From: Verticiella alkaliphila
Lineage (GTDB): Bacteria > Pseudomonadota > Gammaproteobacteria > Burkholderiales > Burkholderiaceae_B
DNA: 42,139 bases
Assembly: GCF_018904615.1 (NCBI RefSeq)
Contig: NZ_JADCNH010000037.1
Location: forward strand, 1-42,139
Reading direction: 5' to 3'
Under the pieces are notes generated by a model. The model saw only the letters and a list, made by a program, of their open reading frames with translations. It had not been told where the DNA came from and ran no database searches. Position 1 is the first letter of the stretch; each line of letters starts with the position of its first letter. This document shows, one piece after another, positions 17,071 through 26,492 of this stretch. The position numbers were made by a program, and so were the translations under genes.

Positions 17071-18273
17071 ATGTCCTCGCCAGCCGGCTCTTTCTCGTCC
17101 CGCGTGCCTTGCATCCTGGTTCTGGTGGCCGGCGTCGTCGCCGCATTGCATGCCGGCAAGATCCCGCCCGCCGTGCCAGCCCTGCGCACGGCGCTGGGCC
17201 TGTCGCTGGTCGAGGCCGGCTTTCTGATCTCACTCATGCAGATCGCCGGCGCCACGGTGGGGCTCGCAATCGGACTGGCCACCGGCAGTGTCGGGTTGCG
17301 ACGCAGCCTCATCGCCGGTCTGTTGCTTCTGGCACTCGCGGGCTTCGCGGGCGGCTTTGCCGACGGCGCCCTGGCCCTGCTGGCGCTGCGTGCGCTCGAG
17401 GGCGCCGGGTTCCTGCTGGTCGCCATGCCGGCGCCCGCGCTGCTTCGCCAACTCGTTGCACCCGATCGGCTCAGTGCCGTGCTGGGCCTCTGGGGCGCGT
17501 ACATGCCGGTGGGGACAGCGCTCGCGCTGCTGACGGGCCCTGCCGTGCTGGCGAGCACAGGCTGGCGCGGATGGTGGTGGTGGCTCGCCGCATTGGCGCT
17601 GGTGACGGCATTCTTTGCCTGGCGGCTGATTCCTGCCGATACGAGCCTGCCCAGCCGCACATCAGGCCGCCCTTGGCAGCAGCGCCTGCGCGACACCTTG
17701 CAGCACCGCGGGCCATGGCTCGTCGCCCTGAGCTTTGCCTGCTATTCCAGCCAATGGCTCGCGGTCGTGGGCTTTCTTCCCGAGATCTACGCTGCCGCCC
17801 GGGTGTCGGCGACGTGGATCGCCCCGCTCACCGCCCTTGCCGCGGCCGTCAACATGATCGGCAACATCGCTGCCGGCCGCTGTCTGGCGCGCGGCATGGC
17901 CGCACATCACCTGCTCTGGATGGGCTTCGGCGCCATGGGCCTGGGGGCCGTGCTCGCCTTCGTCCCGGCGACTCCCCTGGGGCCCGAAGCCCGGTATCTG
18001 GCGATTCTGGTGTTCTCTGCCGTGGGCGGACTGGTACCCGGCACCTTGTTCACGCTGGCGGTGCGCCTCGCCCCCAGCACGGACACGATCGCCACGACCG
18101 TCGGGTGGACGCAGCAACTGTCAGCCCTCGGCCAGCTGATCGGGCCGCCGCTGGTGGCCTGGATTGCCGCGCAGGCCGGCGGCTGGCAGTGGACGGGCGT
18201 GCTGGCTGCGTTGGCCAGCGCAGCAGGCGTAGTGATCGCCATTCGCCTGGCGCAAGTCCGCCCCATTCGATGA
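17071..18273 (+). CDS. MFS transporter, 12-helix
   Basis: A 400-residue major facilitator with twelve hydrophobic segments, resembling the CynX/NimT and related anion or nitroimidazole groups (IPPAVPALRTALGLSLVEAG in loop 1, GSVGLRRSLIAGLLL at motif A, MPAPALLRQL after helix 4). The central loop is short. Its substrate is not predictable. The start at 17071 fits the TAGAAT element 28 bases upstream; the frame is open to 17008. No clear ribosome site. It diverges from the 61-residue gene and has no operon partner. Confidence 0.8.
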   Translation: MSSPAGSFSSRVPCILVLVAGVVAALHAGKIPPAVPALRTALGLSLVEAGFLISLMQIAGATVGLAIGLATGSVGLRRSLIAGLLLLALAGFAGGFADGALALLALRALEGAGFLLVAMPAPALLRQLVAPDRLSAVLGLWGAYMPVGTALALLTGPAVLASTGWRGWWWWLAALALVTAFFAWRLIPADTSLPSRTSGRPWQQRLRDTLQHRGPWLVALSFACYSSQWLAVVGFLPEIYAAARVSATWIAPLTALAAAVNMIGNIAAGRCLARGMAAHHLLWMGFGAMGLGAVLAFVPATPLGPEARYLAILVFSAVGGLVPGTLFTLAVRLAPSTDTIATTVGWTQQLSALGQLIGPPLVAWIAAQAGGWQWTGVLAALASAAGVVIAIRLAQVRPIR

Positions 18274-18333
18274 TGGTTTGCGTGCAAGGAAAGCGTCGCC
18301 CCGAATGACGCCCCATGCACTGCGCACAATCGA

Positions 18334-18339
18334 TACAAT
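18334..18339 (+). promoter_or_regulatory. possible -10 element of the GGDEF-EAL gene
   Basis: TACAAT about 50 bases before the GTG and 80 before the ATG start candidates. No convincing -35. Confidence 0.3.
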
Positions 18340-18388
18340 TGGTCGGATATGTGATGCGCTGTGAGGGTCCGCCTTCGCGATCTTCAGC

Positions 18389-21300
18389 GTGGTGCAACAG
18401 GAAGACTTCCGGTCACTCATGAATACCCGCCACGTGGCGCTCCAGTCGTTCGTCCACGTCGTCGGCCTCGCCCTCTTGATCCTGGGTTCGACGCTACTGG
18501 TCACGCATCTGCTGCCGAGCGGCCCCGGACGCTCGCCGTTGGCGATGTCGGCAGGCGATGCCGCATTGCTGGTAGGCGTAGGTATCACGCTGCTTGCCGG
18601 CATTCGCGGTAATCGAGCGGTCCAGAGCGCCATGGGCGCCATTCTCCTGGCCGTGGCGGCGCAGCAGGGGTTAGGGCGTGGCTGGCCACCGCCAGCGGGT
18701 GCCCTGACGGCCCTGCCATTCGGCATGGCCGGCCTGGCTGCCGTCATTGGCGTACAACATCGCGTAGCGCGCCGGCTCACAGCCCTTCTGGGACTGGCCA
18801 TCGTGCTGACAGGTGCGGTGTCGCTGTGCGGACTCTGGCACGTGGCGCTCGGCGAATGGCGACTGAGTCACGCGCTGCCCTCGGGCACGATCGACCTCGC
18901 CCTGCTCCTTGCCGGGGCAGCCATCCTGTCCCTGGCGGCCGCACCTGCGGGCCGCCGCGACATTCTCCCGCGCCGATTGCTCGCTGCCGCGACACTTGGC
19001 GCAACGGTGTGCTGCGCCGGCTGGTTGGGCCTTTGGCTTCAAGAGCATCGACTCACCACCGAGAAGAGCGACGCCCTGCTCCAGGAAATCGGCTCGCGGC
19101 TGGTGAACACGATGGACCATCACGTGTCCTTGCTGCGCCGCATGGCCGATCGCTGGAACGCCGCCGGTGCGTTGCCTGACGACGCGCTATGGGCAGCCGA
19201 AGCCGGCAGCTATCTGCGCGACTTCCCCAGCATCGAAGTCGTCGCCATCCTGAGTCCCGAAGGCCAGATCCATGCCCTGCGCGAGAAGGGCTCAGTGTCC
19301 TCCGCCTGGCTGGCTGGCGTGCTCGACGGCGAGGAGGTGCAGCGCTGGCTCGACAAGCTGCCACCGCAGAGTCCGCGACTGAGTCCCATCGGCCGTCCGG
19401 ACGACAAGGCCCACAGCCTGATCGCCGCGCCTCTGAACGCGCCGGCGCTGCAGCAGTGGAAGCTGCTCGCCGTGCTGGATGCCACCACGTTGCTGCGCAA
19501 CAACCTGGGCGACATGCCCGATGGCTTTGCCATCCATGTGCAACGCGACGGCACCACCCTCTACGCCGGCACGCGCGCCGAGCGTCCCGAGCCGGCCCAC
19601 CACATCGGCAGCACCGATGTCTTCGTGCACCGCAACGTGGTGTGGGAGATCGCCACCTACCGCGAACCCTACCGCGGTTTACCGCGAGGGCTGCTGGCCG
19701 ATGCGGCCTTTCTCACGGGGCTCGCCTTCGTGGTGGTGCTGTTGGTGAGCCTGCGCCTGGGCATGCTCGCGCGGCGCGACGCCGAACACGTGGCCGTCCA
19801 GCGCGACACCATGACGCTCATCGCGCAGAGCGACGATCTCGGCACCGTCCTGCGCGCGATCTGCGCCATGGCCGAGCAACGCGAGCCGCAAGCGGTGTGC
19901 GCCGTGCATGCCCTGTCACCTGACGGCGCATGGCTGGACCTGGTGAGCGCGCCATCGCTGGATGTTCAATCGACGGCTGCGCTGCGCCGTCTGCCGGCCC
20001 CCGAGCACAGCAGCGAGGCGGCGCACGCCGGGGTCGGGGCCGACGTGCTGCCCGGGCTGGACGCAGGCTGGCGGGCCTGGGGCAAGGAAGCGATCACGGC
20101 GCGCGATGGCAAGCCGTTCGGCGCGGTGACGCTGTACGTGCGCGGCCAGGACGCCTTCGGCCTGGAACAACGTCAGCTGTTGGCGAGTGTCGCCCAGTTC
20201 GCCGCACTGGCCTTCGAGCGCGTGCGCAATCGCACGCAGCTGCGGGCGAGCGAACAACGGTATCGCTCGCTCTTCACCTTCAATCCGGATGCCGCCTTCT
20301 CGCTGGATTTGCAAGGACGCTTCACCACGGCGAACCCGGCAGGGCAACGTCTGCTGGAAACCCCCGAGACAGCGCTGGTCGGCCGGCACTTTGGCGATTA
20401 CGTACCCGCGCAGGACATGCCCGACGTGCAGGCGCTCTTTGCGCGCACGAGCGAGGGCGATCCACAGCACTTCGCCGTGCGGGGGCCGAACCGGGCGGGC
20501 GAGCAGATCGAAGTCGACGTCACGACCGTGCCCATCGCCGTGGACAACGCGTTCGTGGGCGTCTTCGCCATCGTGAAGGACATGACAGAGCGCCGCTCGA
20601 TCGAGCGCGCGCTGCAGGAGCGCAATCAGTTCTTCCTGCTGTCGCCCGAGATGTTCAGCACGCTGGACGCCGATGGCCGTCTGCTCCAGGTCAACCCGGC
20701 CTTCACCCGTGTCACCGGCTACCCCTCTGCCGACCTGGTGGGACGCCCCTTCTCCGAACTGATCCACGAAGACGACCAGGCCACCGTGCAGGCAGCTGGC
20801 CGCCGGCTGCGCAACGGCACGCCCATCTATGACCTGGACATCCGTGGCCGGCACCGGGACGGCCACGTCATCTGGTTGCGCTTTCGCGCCGCCATCGGCA
20901 GCGATCGCGCGATCTACCTGGCATCGCGCGAGATCACCGAAGAAGTGCGAGTGAGCCGCGACCTTGCACGCAAGGAGCGCTCGTTCCGGCAATTGCTCGA
21001 CGACAACCGGGACGCATTGCTCGTCGTGAGTCCGGAAGGCGAAGCCACCTATGCCAATCCCGCGGCTCGCGAACTGCTTGGCGCCTCGCTCGCCGGCCCG
21101 GCAGCGACGCTGGCCAGCATGGTCGAGCGACGAGGCACGAGCGGTGGTCTCTTCGAATGGACGTTGCAGAGCGCCGATGGCACCCCGCTCGAAGTCGAGG
21201 TGCTCAGCGCCAAGACGGATTGGGATGGCCGCACCATGCATCTGCTGTCCTTGCGTGACGTGCGCCTGCGCAAGGCCTCGGAGAAGGAACTGCGTCTGCT

Positions 21301-22966
21301 CAAGCGGGCCCTGCAAGCCAGCCACAACGCGGTGATGATCATCGACGCACGCGATCCGGCAGGCCCCCTCACCTATGTCAACGCGGCCTTCGAACGCATC
21401 ACGGGCTACCCCGCCAGCGAAAGCCTGGGACGCGGCATCGAATTCCTCTATGGCCCGCTCACCGAGCAGGAGGCCGTGCTCGACATCCGCCAGAAGCTGC
21501 GCGCGCACCGCGAGGTACACGTCGTGATGCGCAACTACCGCAAGGACGGCTCGATCTTCTGGTCCGACCTGTACGTGGCGCCCGTGCGCGACAGCCATGG
21601 GCGCGTGACGCACTACATCGGTATCCAGCGCGACGTCTCCGATGCCAAGGAAGCCGAGGCCCGGCTTGCCCACACGGCCAATCACGACATGCTCACCGGC
21701 CTGCCGAACCGGCGCCTGCTCGAGCAACGCCTTGCCGAAGGCGTGAGGAGCCCCACCCAGATCGGGGTGGGCCTGGCCCTGGTGTTCTTCGACCTGGACG
21801 GCTTCAAGCCCATCAACGACTCCATGGGTCATGCCGTGGGCGACATGATCCTGATCGAGGTGGCCAAGCGCATGCGCGATCACGTGCGCCCGCACGACAT
21901 GGTGGCTCGCCTGAGCGGTGATGAATTCGTGATGGTGCTCTTCGATCTCACGGCCGAGCATGCCGAGCGCATCACGCAGCGGGTGATCACGTCCATCTCG
22001 CAGCCCTTCGAGCTCCAGGAGGGCTGGCAGCACATCACGACCAGCGCCGGGATCACCTTCACCGAGCGCCCGGTGGAGGATCCGATGTCGCTCGTGCAGC
22101 AGGCCGACCTGGCCATGTACAAGGCCAAGGACGAAGGCCGCAACAACTTCCAGTGGCACACCGAGGACATGAGCCTGAAGGTGCGCGAGCGCGTGCGCAT
22201 GCGTAACGACCTGCAGACGGCGCTGGAGACGAGTGGGCTGCGGCTGCACTACCAGCCCAAGTTCGACCGCATCAGCGGTCAGGTGGTGGGCATCGAAGCG
22301 CTTGCCCGCTGGCACCACCCGGTTCGCGGTGAAGTGCCGCCCGGGGAATTCATCTCCGTGGCCGAGGAGACCGGGCAGATCATCGCGCTCGGGGCCTGGG
22401 CCCTGGAGACGGCTTGCGCCCACAACCAGTGGTTGCGCGACCAGAACCTGTCGGACTTTCGCGTGGCGGTGAACATCTCGCCGATGCAGTTCCACCGTCG
22501 GCACTTCGTGCGCGACCTGCAGGCCACGCTGGCGCGCACGGGGCTGCCCGCCGAATGCCTCGAGCTGGAGATCACCGAAGGCGTCCTGCTCGGCACCGCC
22601 GAGCAGGCCATCGCCACCCTGCACCAACTGAAGAGCCTGGGCGTGGGCGTGTCGATCGACGACTTCGGCACCGGCTTCTCCAGCCTGTCCTACCTGAAGA
22701 GCCTGCCTATCGACAGCGTGAAGATCGACCGCTCGTTCGTGCGCGACGTCAACGACGACACCAACGATGCGGCCATCGCCAAGGCCATCATCTCGATGGC
22801 GCACAACCTGGGTTTGCGCGTGGTGGCCGAGGGCGTGGAGACGGCCGAGCAGATGGAATTCCTGAGCCGCAACCGCTGCGATGAATTCCAGGGCTTCCTG
22901 CTCGCTCGCCCCATGCCGCTGGAAGCGCTCGTGCGCTTCCTGGAACGCATGGGCAGCCTGAACTGA
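18389..22966 (+). CDS. membrane sensor diguanylate cyclase/phosphodiesterase (7TM-GAF-4xPAS-GGDEF-EAL)
   Basis: A 1525-residue cyclic-di-GMP protein. Seven hydrophobic helices (about 23-216) are followed by a roughly 220-residue region that topology places in the periplasm, then an eighth helix (about 440-460), a GAF-like domain (480-610) and four PAS domains (about 621-735, 745-865, 870-965, 970-1090). GGDEF (from 1093) has the variant SGDEF (1176-1180) with an intact inhibitory site RPHD five residues before it. EAL (about 1275-1520) keeps EAL (1303-1305), DDFGTGFSS and EGVET, so phosphodiesterase activity is likely; cyclase activity is possible, since SGDEF is a tolerated variant. The start is GTG 18389 or ATG 18419; neither has a clear ribosome site. 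It stands alone. Confidence 0.9.
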   Translation: MVQQEDFRSLMNTRHVALQSFVHVVGLALLILGSTLLVTHLLPSGPGRSPLAMSAGDAALLVGVGITLLAGIRGNRAVQSAMGAILLAVAAQQGLGRGWPPPAGALTALPFGMAGLAAVIGVQHRVARRLTALLGLAIVLTGAVSLCGLWHVALGEWRLSHALPSGTIDLALLLAGAAILSLAAAPAGRRDILPRRLLAAATLGATVCCAGWLGLWLQEHRLTTEKSDALLQEIGSRLVNTMDHHVSLLRRMADRWNAAGALPDDALWAAEAGSYLRDFPSIEVVAILSPEGQIHALREKGSVSSAWLAGVLDGEEVQRWLDKLPPQSPRLSPIGRPDDKAHSLIAAPLNAPALQQWKLLAVLDATTLLRNNLGDMPDGFAIHVQRDGTTLYAGTRAERPEPAHHIGSTDVFVHRNVVWEIATYREPYRGLPRGLLADAAFLTGLAFVVVLLVSLRLGMLARRDAEHVAVQRDTMTLIAQSDDLGTVLRAICAMAEQREPQAVCAVHALSPDGAWLDLVSAPSLDVQSTAALRRLPAPEHSSEAAHAGVGADVLPGLDAGWRAWGKEAITARDGKPFGAVTLYVRGQDAFGLEQRQLLASVAQFAALAFERVRNRTQLRASEQRYRSLFTFNPDAAFSLDLQGRFTTANPAGQRLLETPETALVGRHFGDYVPAQDMPDVQALFARTSEGDPQHFAVRGPNRAGEQIEVDVTTVPIAVDNAFVGVFAIVKDMTERRSIERALQERNQFFLLSPEMFSTLDADGRLLQVNPAFTRVTGYPSADLVGRPFSELIHEDDQATVQAAGRRLRNGTPIYDLDIRGRHRDGHVIWLRFRAAIGSDRAIYLASREITEEVRVSRDLARKERSFRQLLDDNRDALLVVSPEGEATYANPAARELLGASLAGPAATLASMVERRGTSGGLFEWTLQSADGTPLEVEVLSAKTDWDGRTMHLLSLRDVRLRKASEKELRLLKRALQASHNAVMIIDARDPAGPLTYVNAAFERITGYPASESLGRGIEFLYGPLTEQEAVLDIRQKLRAHREVHVVMRNYRKDGSIFWSDLYVAPVRDSHGRVTHYIGIQRDVSDAKEAEARLAHTANHDMLTGLPNRRLLEQRLAEGVRSPTQIGVGLALVFFDLDGFKPINDSMGHAVGDMILIEVAKRMRDHVRPHDMVARLSGDEFVMVLFDLTAEHAERITQRVITSISQPFELQEGWQHITTSAGITFTERPVEDPMSLVQQADLAMYKAKDEGRNNFQWHTEDMSLKVRERVRMRNDLQTALETSGLRLHYQPKFDRISGQVVGIEALARWHHPVRGEVPPGEFISVAEETGQIIALGAWALETACAHNQWLRDQNLSDFRVAVNISPMQFHRRHFVRDLQATLARTGLPAECLELEITEGVLLGTAEQAIATLHQLKSLGVGVSIDDFGTGFSSLSYLKSLPIDSVKIDRSFVRDVNDDTNDAAIAKAIISMAHNLGLRVVAEGVETAEQMEFLSRNRCDEFQGFLLARPMPLEALVRFLERMGSLN

Positions 22967-23024
22967 GACGTTTGCGCGGGGCGCACTGCGTGGCGCCCGT
23001 GCAGGTGCGGGGCAGACCGTGGTT

Positions 23025-23030
23025 TAGAAT
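23025..23030 (+). promoter_or_regulatory. possible -10 element of the copper chaperone gene
   Basis: TAGAAT about 90 bases before the chosen ATG, in the gap behind the GGDEF-EAL gene; no clear -35. Confidence 0.25.
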
Positions 23031-23117
23031 CGACCGGGTCTTTCCCTCGATCGGCCCCCATCCCGATGCGCTGCGGCGACGGGCTGGATGGCGCCGACGC
23101 TTTCGTTGAGCCTGCCC

Positions 23118-23654
23118 ATGACGATTCGCTTTCTTGCCGGCCTGGCCCTGGCCGCCGGCCTTCCACTCGCCCAAGCCCACCATGCTCCCGGTCACGAGAC
23201 CACGGGTGGTGACGCCGCCGCGGGGGCTCACGCCCATCACGGCGCGCCTACTACGGTGACCGACAAGCCTGCCACCGGCGTGCACGTGAAGGGTTGCTGG
23301 ATTCGCGCCATGCCCGAGAATCTCCCGTCGGCCGGCTACTTCACCATCCACAACGGCAGCCAGGCCCCGGTGGCCCTGACCGGCATCGCCAGCGAGGACT
23401 TCGGCAGCACCATGCTGCATCGCACGGAAACGCGCGACGGCACGGCGCGCATGCTGCACGTGGACAAGGTAGAGATCCCCGTGGATGGCGAGCAGGAATT
23501 CGCCCCGTCTGGCTACCACGCGATGCTCGAGAAGCCCCGCGCCAAGCTGACCGTGGGCGAGACGCGCATCCTCACGTTGCAGTTCGGCGAGGCCGGCACC
23601 GTGGCTGCCCGTTGCGACATCCAGCCGCCCTCGGCGCTCGGCCCCAAATCCTGA
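23118..23654 (+). CDS. PCu(A)C periplasmic copper chaperone
   Basis: A 178-residue exported protein of the PCu(A)C family, which delivers Cu(I) to the Cu(A) site of cytochrome oxidase. The signature H(M)x10Mx21HxM is exact: His101, Met112, His134 and Met136. A signal peptide (about 1-20, ending LAQA) precedes a His-rich segment (HHAPGHETTGGDAAAGAHAH) that could add metal binding. The ATG at 23118 puts the signal peptide at the terminus; an upstream ATG at 23088 adds ten residues without support. The aldo/keto reductase gene begins nine bases after the stop, so they may be co-transcribed, though no functional link is obvious. No other copper or oxidase gene is in the window. Confidence 0.9.
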   Translation: MTIRFLAGLALAAGLPLAQAHHAPGHETTGGDAAAGAHAHHGAPTTVTDKPATGVHVKGCWIRAMPENLPSAGYFTIHNGSQAPVALTGIASEDFGSTMLHRTETRDGTARMLHVDKVEIPVDGEQEFAPSGYHAMLEKPRAKLTVGETRILTLQFGEAGTVAARCDIQPPSALGPKS

Positions 23655-23663
23655 GGATCTCCC

Positions 23664-24716
23664 ATGCAATATCGCAAGCTCGGCACGAGCGACATCGACG
23701 TCAGCGTGATCGGCCTGGGCACCATGACCTGGGGCGAGCAGAACACCGAGGCCGATGCGCACGCGCAACTCGACCTGGCGCTGGACCTGGGCGTGACGCT
23801 TGTGGATACGGCCGAGATGTACCCGGTGCCGCCCAAGCCCGAAACACAGGGTCGCACCGAAGCCTACATCGGCACCTGGCTCGCGAGCCGCAAGTCGCGT
23901 GATCGCATCGTGCTGGCCACGAAGATGGCCGGCCCGGCGCGCCAGCCGCACAATCCGAAGCACATCCGGGGCGAGGGCAATCAGTTCGACCGGGCCAACC
24001 TCACTCAGGCCCTGCATGACAGCCTGCGCCGCCTGCAGACGGATCATGTGGACCTCTACCAGCTGCACTGGCCCGACCGCAACACCGCCACCTTCGGCCG
24101 CCTGTCCTATCCCTGGATCGACGATGCGGGCGTGACCGTGCCGATCGAGGAGACCCTGCAGGTGCTGAGCGACTTCGTGCGCGAGGGCAAGGTCCGTCAC
24201 ATCGGCATCTCCAACGAGACGCCCTGGGGCCTGTCGCGCTTTCTGCGTGCGGCCGAGACGCTGGGTCTGCCCAAGGTGGTCACGGTGCAGAACCCGTACA
24301 GCCTGCTCAACCGCACGTTCGAGACGGGCCTCTCGGAGTTCAGCCACCGGGATGGCGTGGGCCTCCTGGCCTATTCGCCACTGGCCTTCGGCTGGCTCTC
24401 CGGCAAGTACGAGGGCGGCGCTCGCCCGCCCGGGGCCCGCATCACCGAGTTCGCGCGTTTTGCGCGCTACACGAAGCCCGCGGCCATCGAGGCCACGACG
24501 GCCTACGTGAGCCTCGCGCGCGCGCATGGACTGTCGCCTGCGCAGATGGCGCTCGCCTTCGTGAACAGCCGTCCCTTCACCAGCAGCAACCTGATTGGCG
24601 CGACGAACCTGGATCAGCTGCGCGAGAACATCGGCAGCGTGGACGTGGTGCTGTCGGCCGAGGTGCTCGAGGCCATCGAGAAGATCCACGACGCACACCC
24701 CAACCCGGCGCCCTGA
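23664..24716 (+). CDS. NADP(H)-dependent aldo/keto reductase (Tas-like)
   Basis: A 350-residue TIM-barrel oxidoreductase of the Tas/YghZ group. The catalytic tetrad is visible: Asp48 and Tyr53 (LVDTAEMYPVPP), Lys87 (LATKMAG) and His135 (YQLHWPDRN). The long insertion between Lys and the sheet (HNPKHIRGEGNQFDR) and RTEAYIG are typical of Tas, which restores tyrosine prototrophy in E. coli when overexpressed; the natural substrate is unknown. GxGTMTWGEQNT near the N-terminus is also Tas-like. The ATG at 23664 follows the copper chaperone stop by nine bases with GAGGA in the gap. Confidence 0.88.
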   Translation: MQYRKLGTSDIDVSVIGLGTMTWGEQNTEADAHAQLDLALDLGVTLVDTAEMYPVPPKPETQGRTEAYIGTWLASRKSRDRIVLATKMAGPARQPHNPKHIRGEGNQFDRANLTQALHDSLRRLQTDHVDLYQLHWPDRNTATFGRLSYPWIDDAGVTVPIEETLQVLSDFVREGKVRHIGISNETPWGLSRFLRAAETLGLPKVVTVQNPYSLLNRTFETGLSEFSHRDGVGLLAYSPLAFGWLSGKYEGGARPPGARITEFARFARYTKPAAIEATTAYVSLARAHGLSPAQMALAFVNSRPFTSSNLIGATNLDQLRENIGSVDVVLSAEVLEAIEKIHDAHPNPAP

Positions 24717-24760
24717 GCTCGGACAGCGCGGGCCGTCAGGCCAGCGCTGGCACCGGAAAC

Positions 24761-24797
24761 GACATCGGCCGGCCCCTTGCGGGAGCCGGCCGATGTC
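24761..24797. terminator. 13-bp stem-loop between convergent genes
   Basis: GACATCGGCCGGC (24761-24773) pairs perfectly with GCCGGCCGATGTC (24785-24797) around an 11-base loop. It lies between the aldo/keto reductase and dctM stops, so it may terminate both transcripts; there is no T run. Confidence 0.5.
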
Positions 24798-24815
24798 ATT
24801 GGGGCTAGCAGGAGA

Positions 24816-26492
24816 TCAGCGGAAGCTGTTCATCAGATCGCCGCCACCATTGTTGCCGCCATAACCGTAGTCGTTGCCGTAGGTCGTGCCGATGTCGATC
24901 TGCACGGTGTCCGGGTCCACCGTCGACATGTCGTCCTTGTAGTGCGTGACCATGCGAGGGAACAGCATGACGAGCGCGACCATGCACAGCTGGATGCAGA
25001 TGAACGGCACCGAACCCCAGTAGATCTGACCGGTCGTGACCTTGGCCACGCGCTTGCCCGTAACACGATCGGTGTAATCCGCCTTGGGCGCCACCGAGCG
25101 CAGGTAGAAGAGCGCGAAGCCGAAGGGCGGGTGCATGAAGGAGGTCTGCATGTTGACCGCCAGCAGCACGCCGAACCAGATCAGATCGATGCCCATCTTG
25201 TCCGCCACCGGGCCCAGCAACGGCACGATGATGAAGGCGAGCTCGAAGAAATCCAGGAAGAACGCCAGCAGGAAGGTCATGATGCTGACGACGATGAGAA
25301 AGCCCCATTCGCCGCCGGGCAGGTCGATCAGCAGGTGTTCAACCCACAGATCGCCATCCACCGCGCGGAAGGTAAGACCGAACACCGTCGAGCCGACCAG
25401 GATGAACACCACGAAGCAGGTGAGCTTGGTGGTCGTGTCCATAGCCTGGATCAAGAGCCGCAGCGTCATGCGCCGACGCACCATCGCCATCAGCAGCGCG
25501 CCCACGGCACCCATGGCCCCGCCTTCCGTGGGCGTCGCGACGCCCACGAAGATGGTCCCCAGCACGAGAAAAATCAGGAACAGCGGCGGGATCATCACGA
25601 AGGTGACCCGCTCGGCGATCTGCGAGAGCAAGCCCAGCTTGAAGATGCGGTTGATGATGGCGACGAAGAATGCCGTCAAGCCCCAGGCGAGCAGGCCGAA
25701 CACGATCTTCTCGTCGACGGCCGCATCCGGACTCATGACCGCGAGGTCCACGCCCCAGGCCACCACCGCCGCGAACAGCATCAGCACGACCAACGAACGA
25801 TTGCCGCTCGCGCCGTTGGGCTCGCGAAAGGCGCGCGCCTCGGGCGGCATGGCCGGCGCGGTGTTCGGCTTCAGGTAGGACAGGATGATGACGTAGGCGA
25901 TGTAAGAGCCCGCCAGCAGGAAGCCCGGAATGATGGCGCCGCGGTACATGTCGCCGATCGAGCGGCCGAGCTGGTCGGCCAGGATGATCAGCACGAGCGA
26001 GGGCGGAATGATTTGGGACAACGTGCCGGAGGCCGCGATCACCCCAGTCGCGAGCTTTCGGTCATAGCCGTAGCGCAACATGATGGGCAGCGAGATCAGA
26101 CCCATTGAGATGACCGAGGCGCTGACCACGCCGGTCGTGGCCGCGAGCATCGCGCCCACCAGCACGACGGCGATCGCCAGGCCGCCACGCAGTGGACCGA
26201 AGAGTTGGCCGATCGTCTCGAGCAAATCCTCGGCCATGCCGGATCGCTCGAGTATCAGCCCCATCAGGGTGAAGAAGGGCACCGCGAGCAGCGTGTCGTT
26301 AGTGATGATGCCGAACACGCGTTGCGGCAAGGCCTGAAAGAGCGCTGGCGTGAGCAGGCCGAGCTCGATCCCGACCAAGCCGAAGAGAATGCCGTTGGCC
26401 GCGAGGGCGAACGCTACCGGGAAGCCCAGCAACAGGAAACAGATGAGCACCCCGAACATCACCGGGGCGAGATTTGCGGCGAGGAATTCCAT
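24816..26492 (-). CDS. TRAP transporter large permease subunit (DctM, FcbT3-type)
   Basis: A 558-residue membrane protein, the Na+-coupled translocating subunit of a TRAP carrier. Motifs: VMFGVLICFLLLGFPVAFAL, TLMGLILERSGMAEDLLETI, GVVSASVISMGLISLPIMLR and IPPSLVLIILADQLG. It is longer than a usual DctM (about 430) because of a central loop near residues 210-260 and a C-terminal extension, features of the COG4664 (FcbT3, chloroaromatic/2-oxo acid) branch. The last 30 residues are Gly/Asn/Tyr-rich (YGNDYGYGGNNGGGDLMNSF) and probably disordered. The start at 26492 overlaps the small subunit's stop (TGATG), so the two are translationally coupled. Confidence 0.92.
   Translation of the reverse strand: MEFLAANLAPVMFGVLICFLLLGFPVAFALAANGILFGLVGIELGLLTPALFQALPQRVFGIITNDTLLAVPFFTLMGLILERSGMAEDLLETIGQLFGPLRGGLAIAVVLVGAMLAATTGVVSASVISMGLISLPIMLRYGYDRKLATGVIAASGTLSQIIPPSLVLIILADQLGRSIGDMYRGAIIPGFLLAGSYIAYVIILSYLKPNTAPAMPPEARAFREPNGASGNRSLVVLMLFAAVVAWGVDLAVMSPDAAVDEKIVFGLLAWGLTAFFVAIINRIFKLGLLSQIAERVTFVMIPPLFLIFLVLGTIFVGVATPTEGGAMGAVGALLMAMVRRRMTLRLLIQAMDTTTKLTCFVVFILVGSTVFGLTFRAVDGDLWVEHLLIDLPGGEWGFLIVVSIMTFLLAFFLDFFELAFIIVPLLGPVADKMGIDLIWFGVLLAVNMQTSFMHPPFGFALFYLRSVAPKADYTDRVTGKRVAKVTTGQIYWGSVPFICIQLCMVALVMLFPRMVTHYKDDMSTVDPDTVQIDIGTTYGNDYGYGGNNGGGDLMNSFR

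Noticed and set aside
19916-22804. 962-residue open frame on the minus strand inside the GGDEF-EAL gene
   Set aside because: It is the antisense shadow of a GC-rich gene; its protein is His/Gln/Val/Arg-rich with no domain, while the plus strand has clear PAS, GGDEF and EAL motifs.
24777-26108. 443-residue plus-strand open frame opposite dctM
   Set aside because: His/Arg/Glu-rich antisense shadow; the TRAP motifs are on the minus strand.
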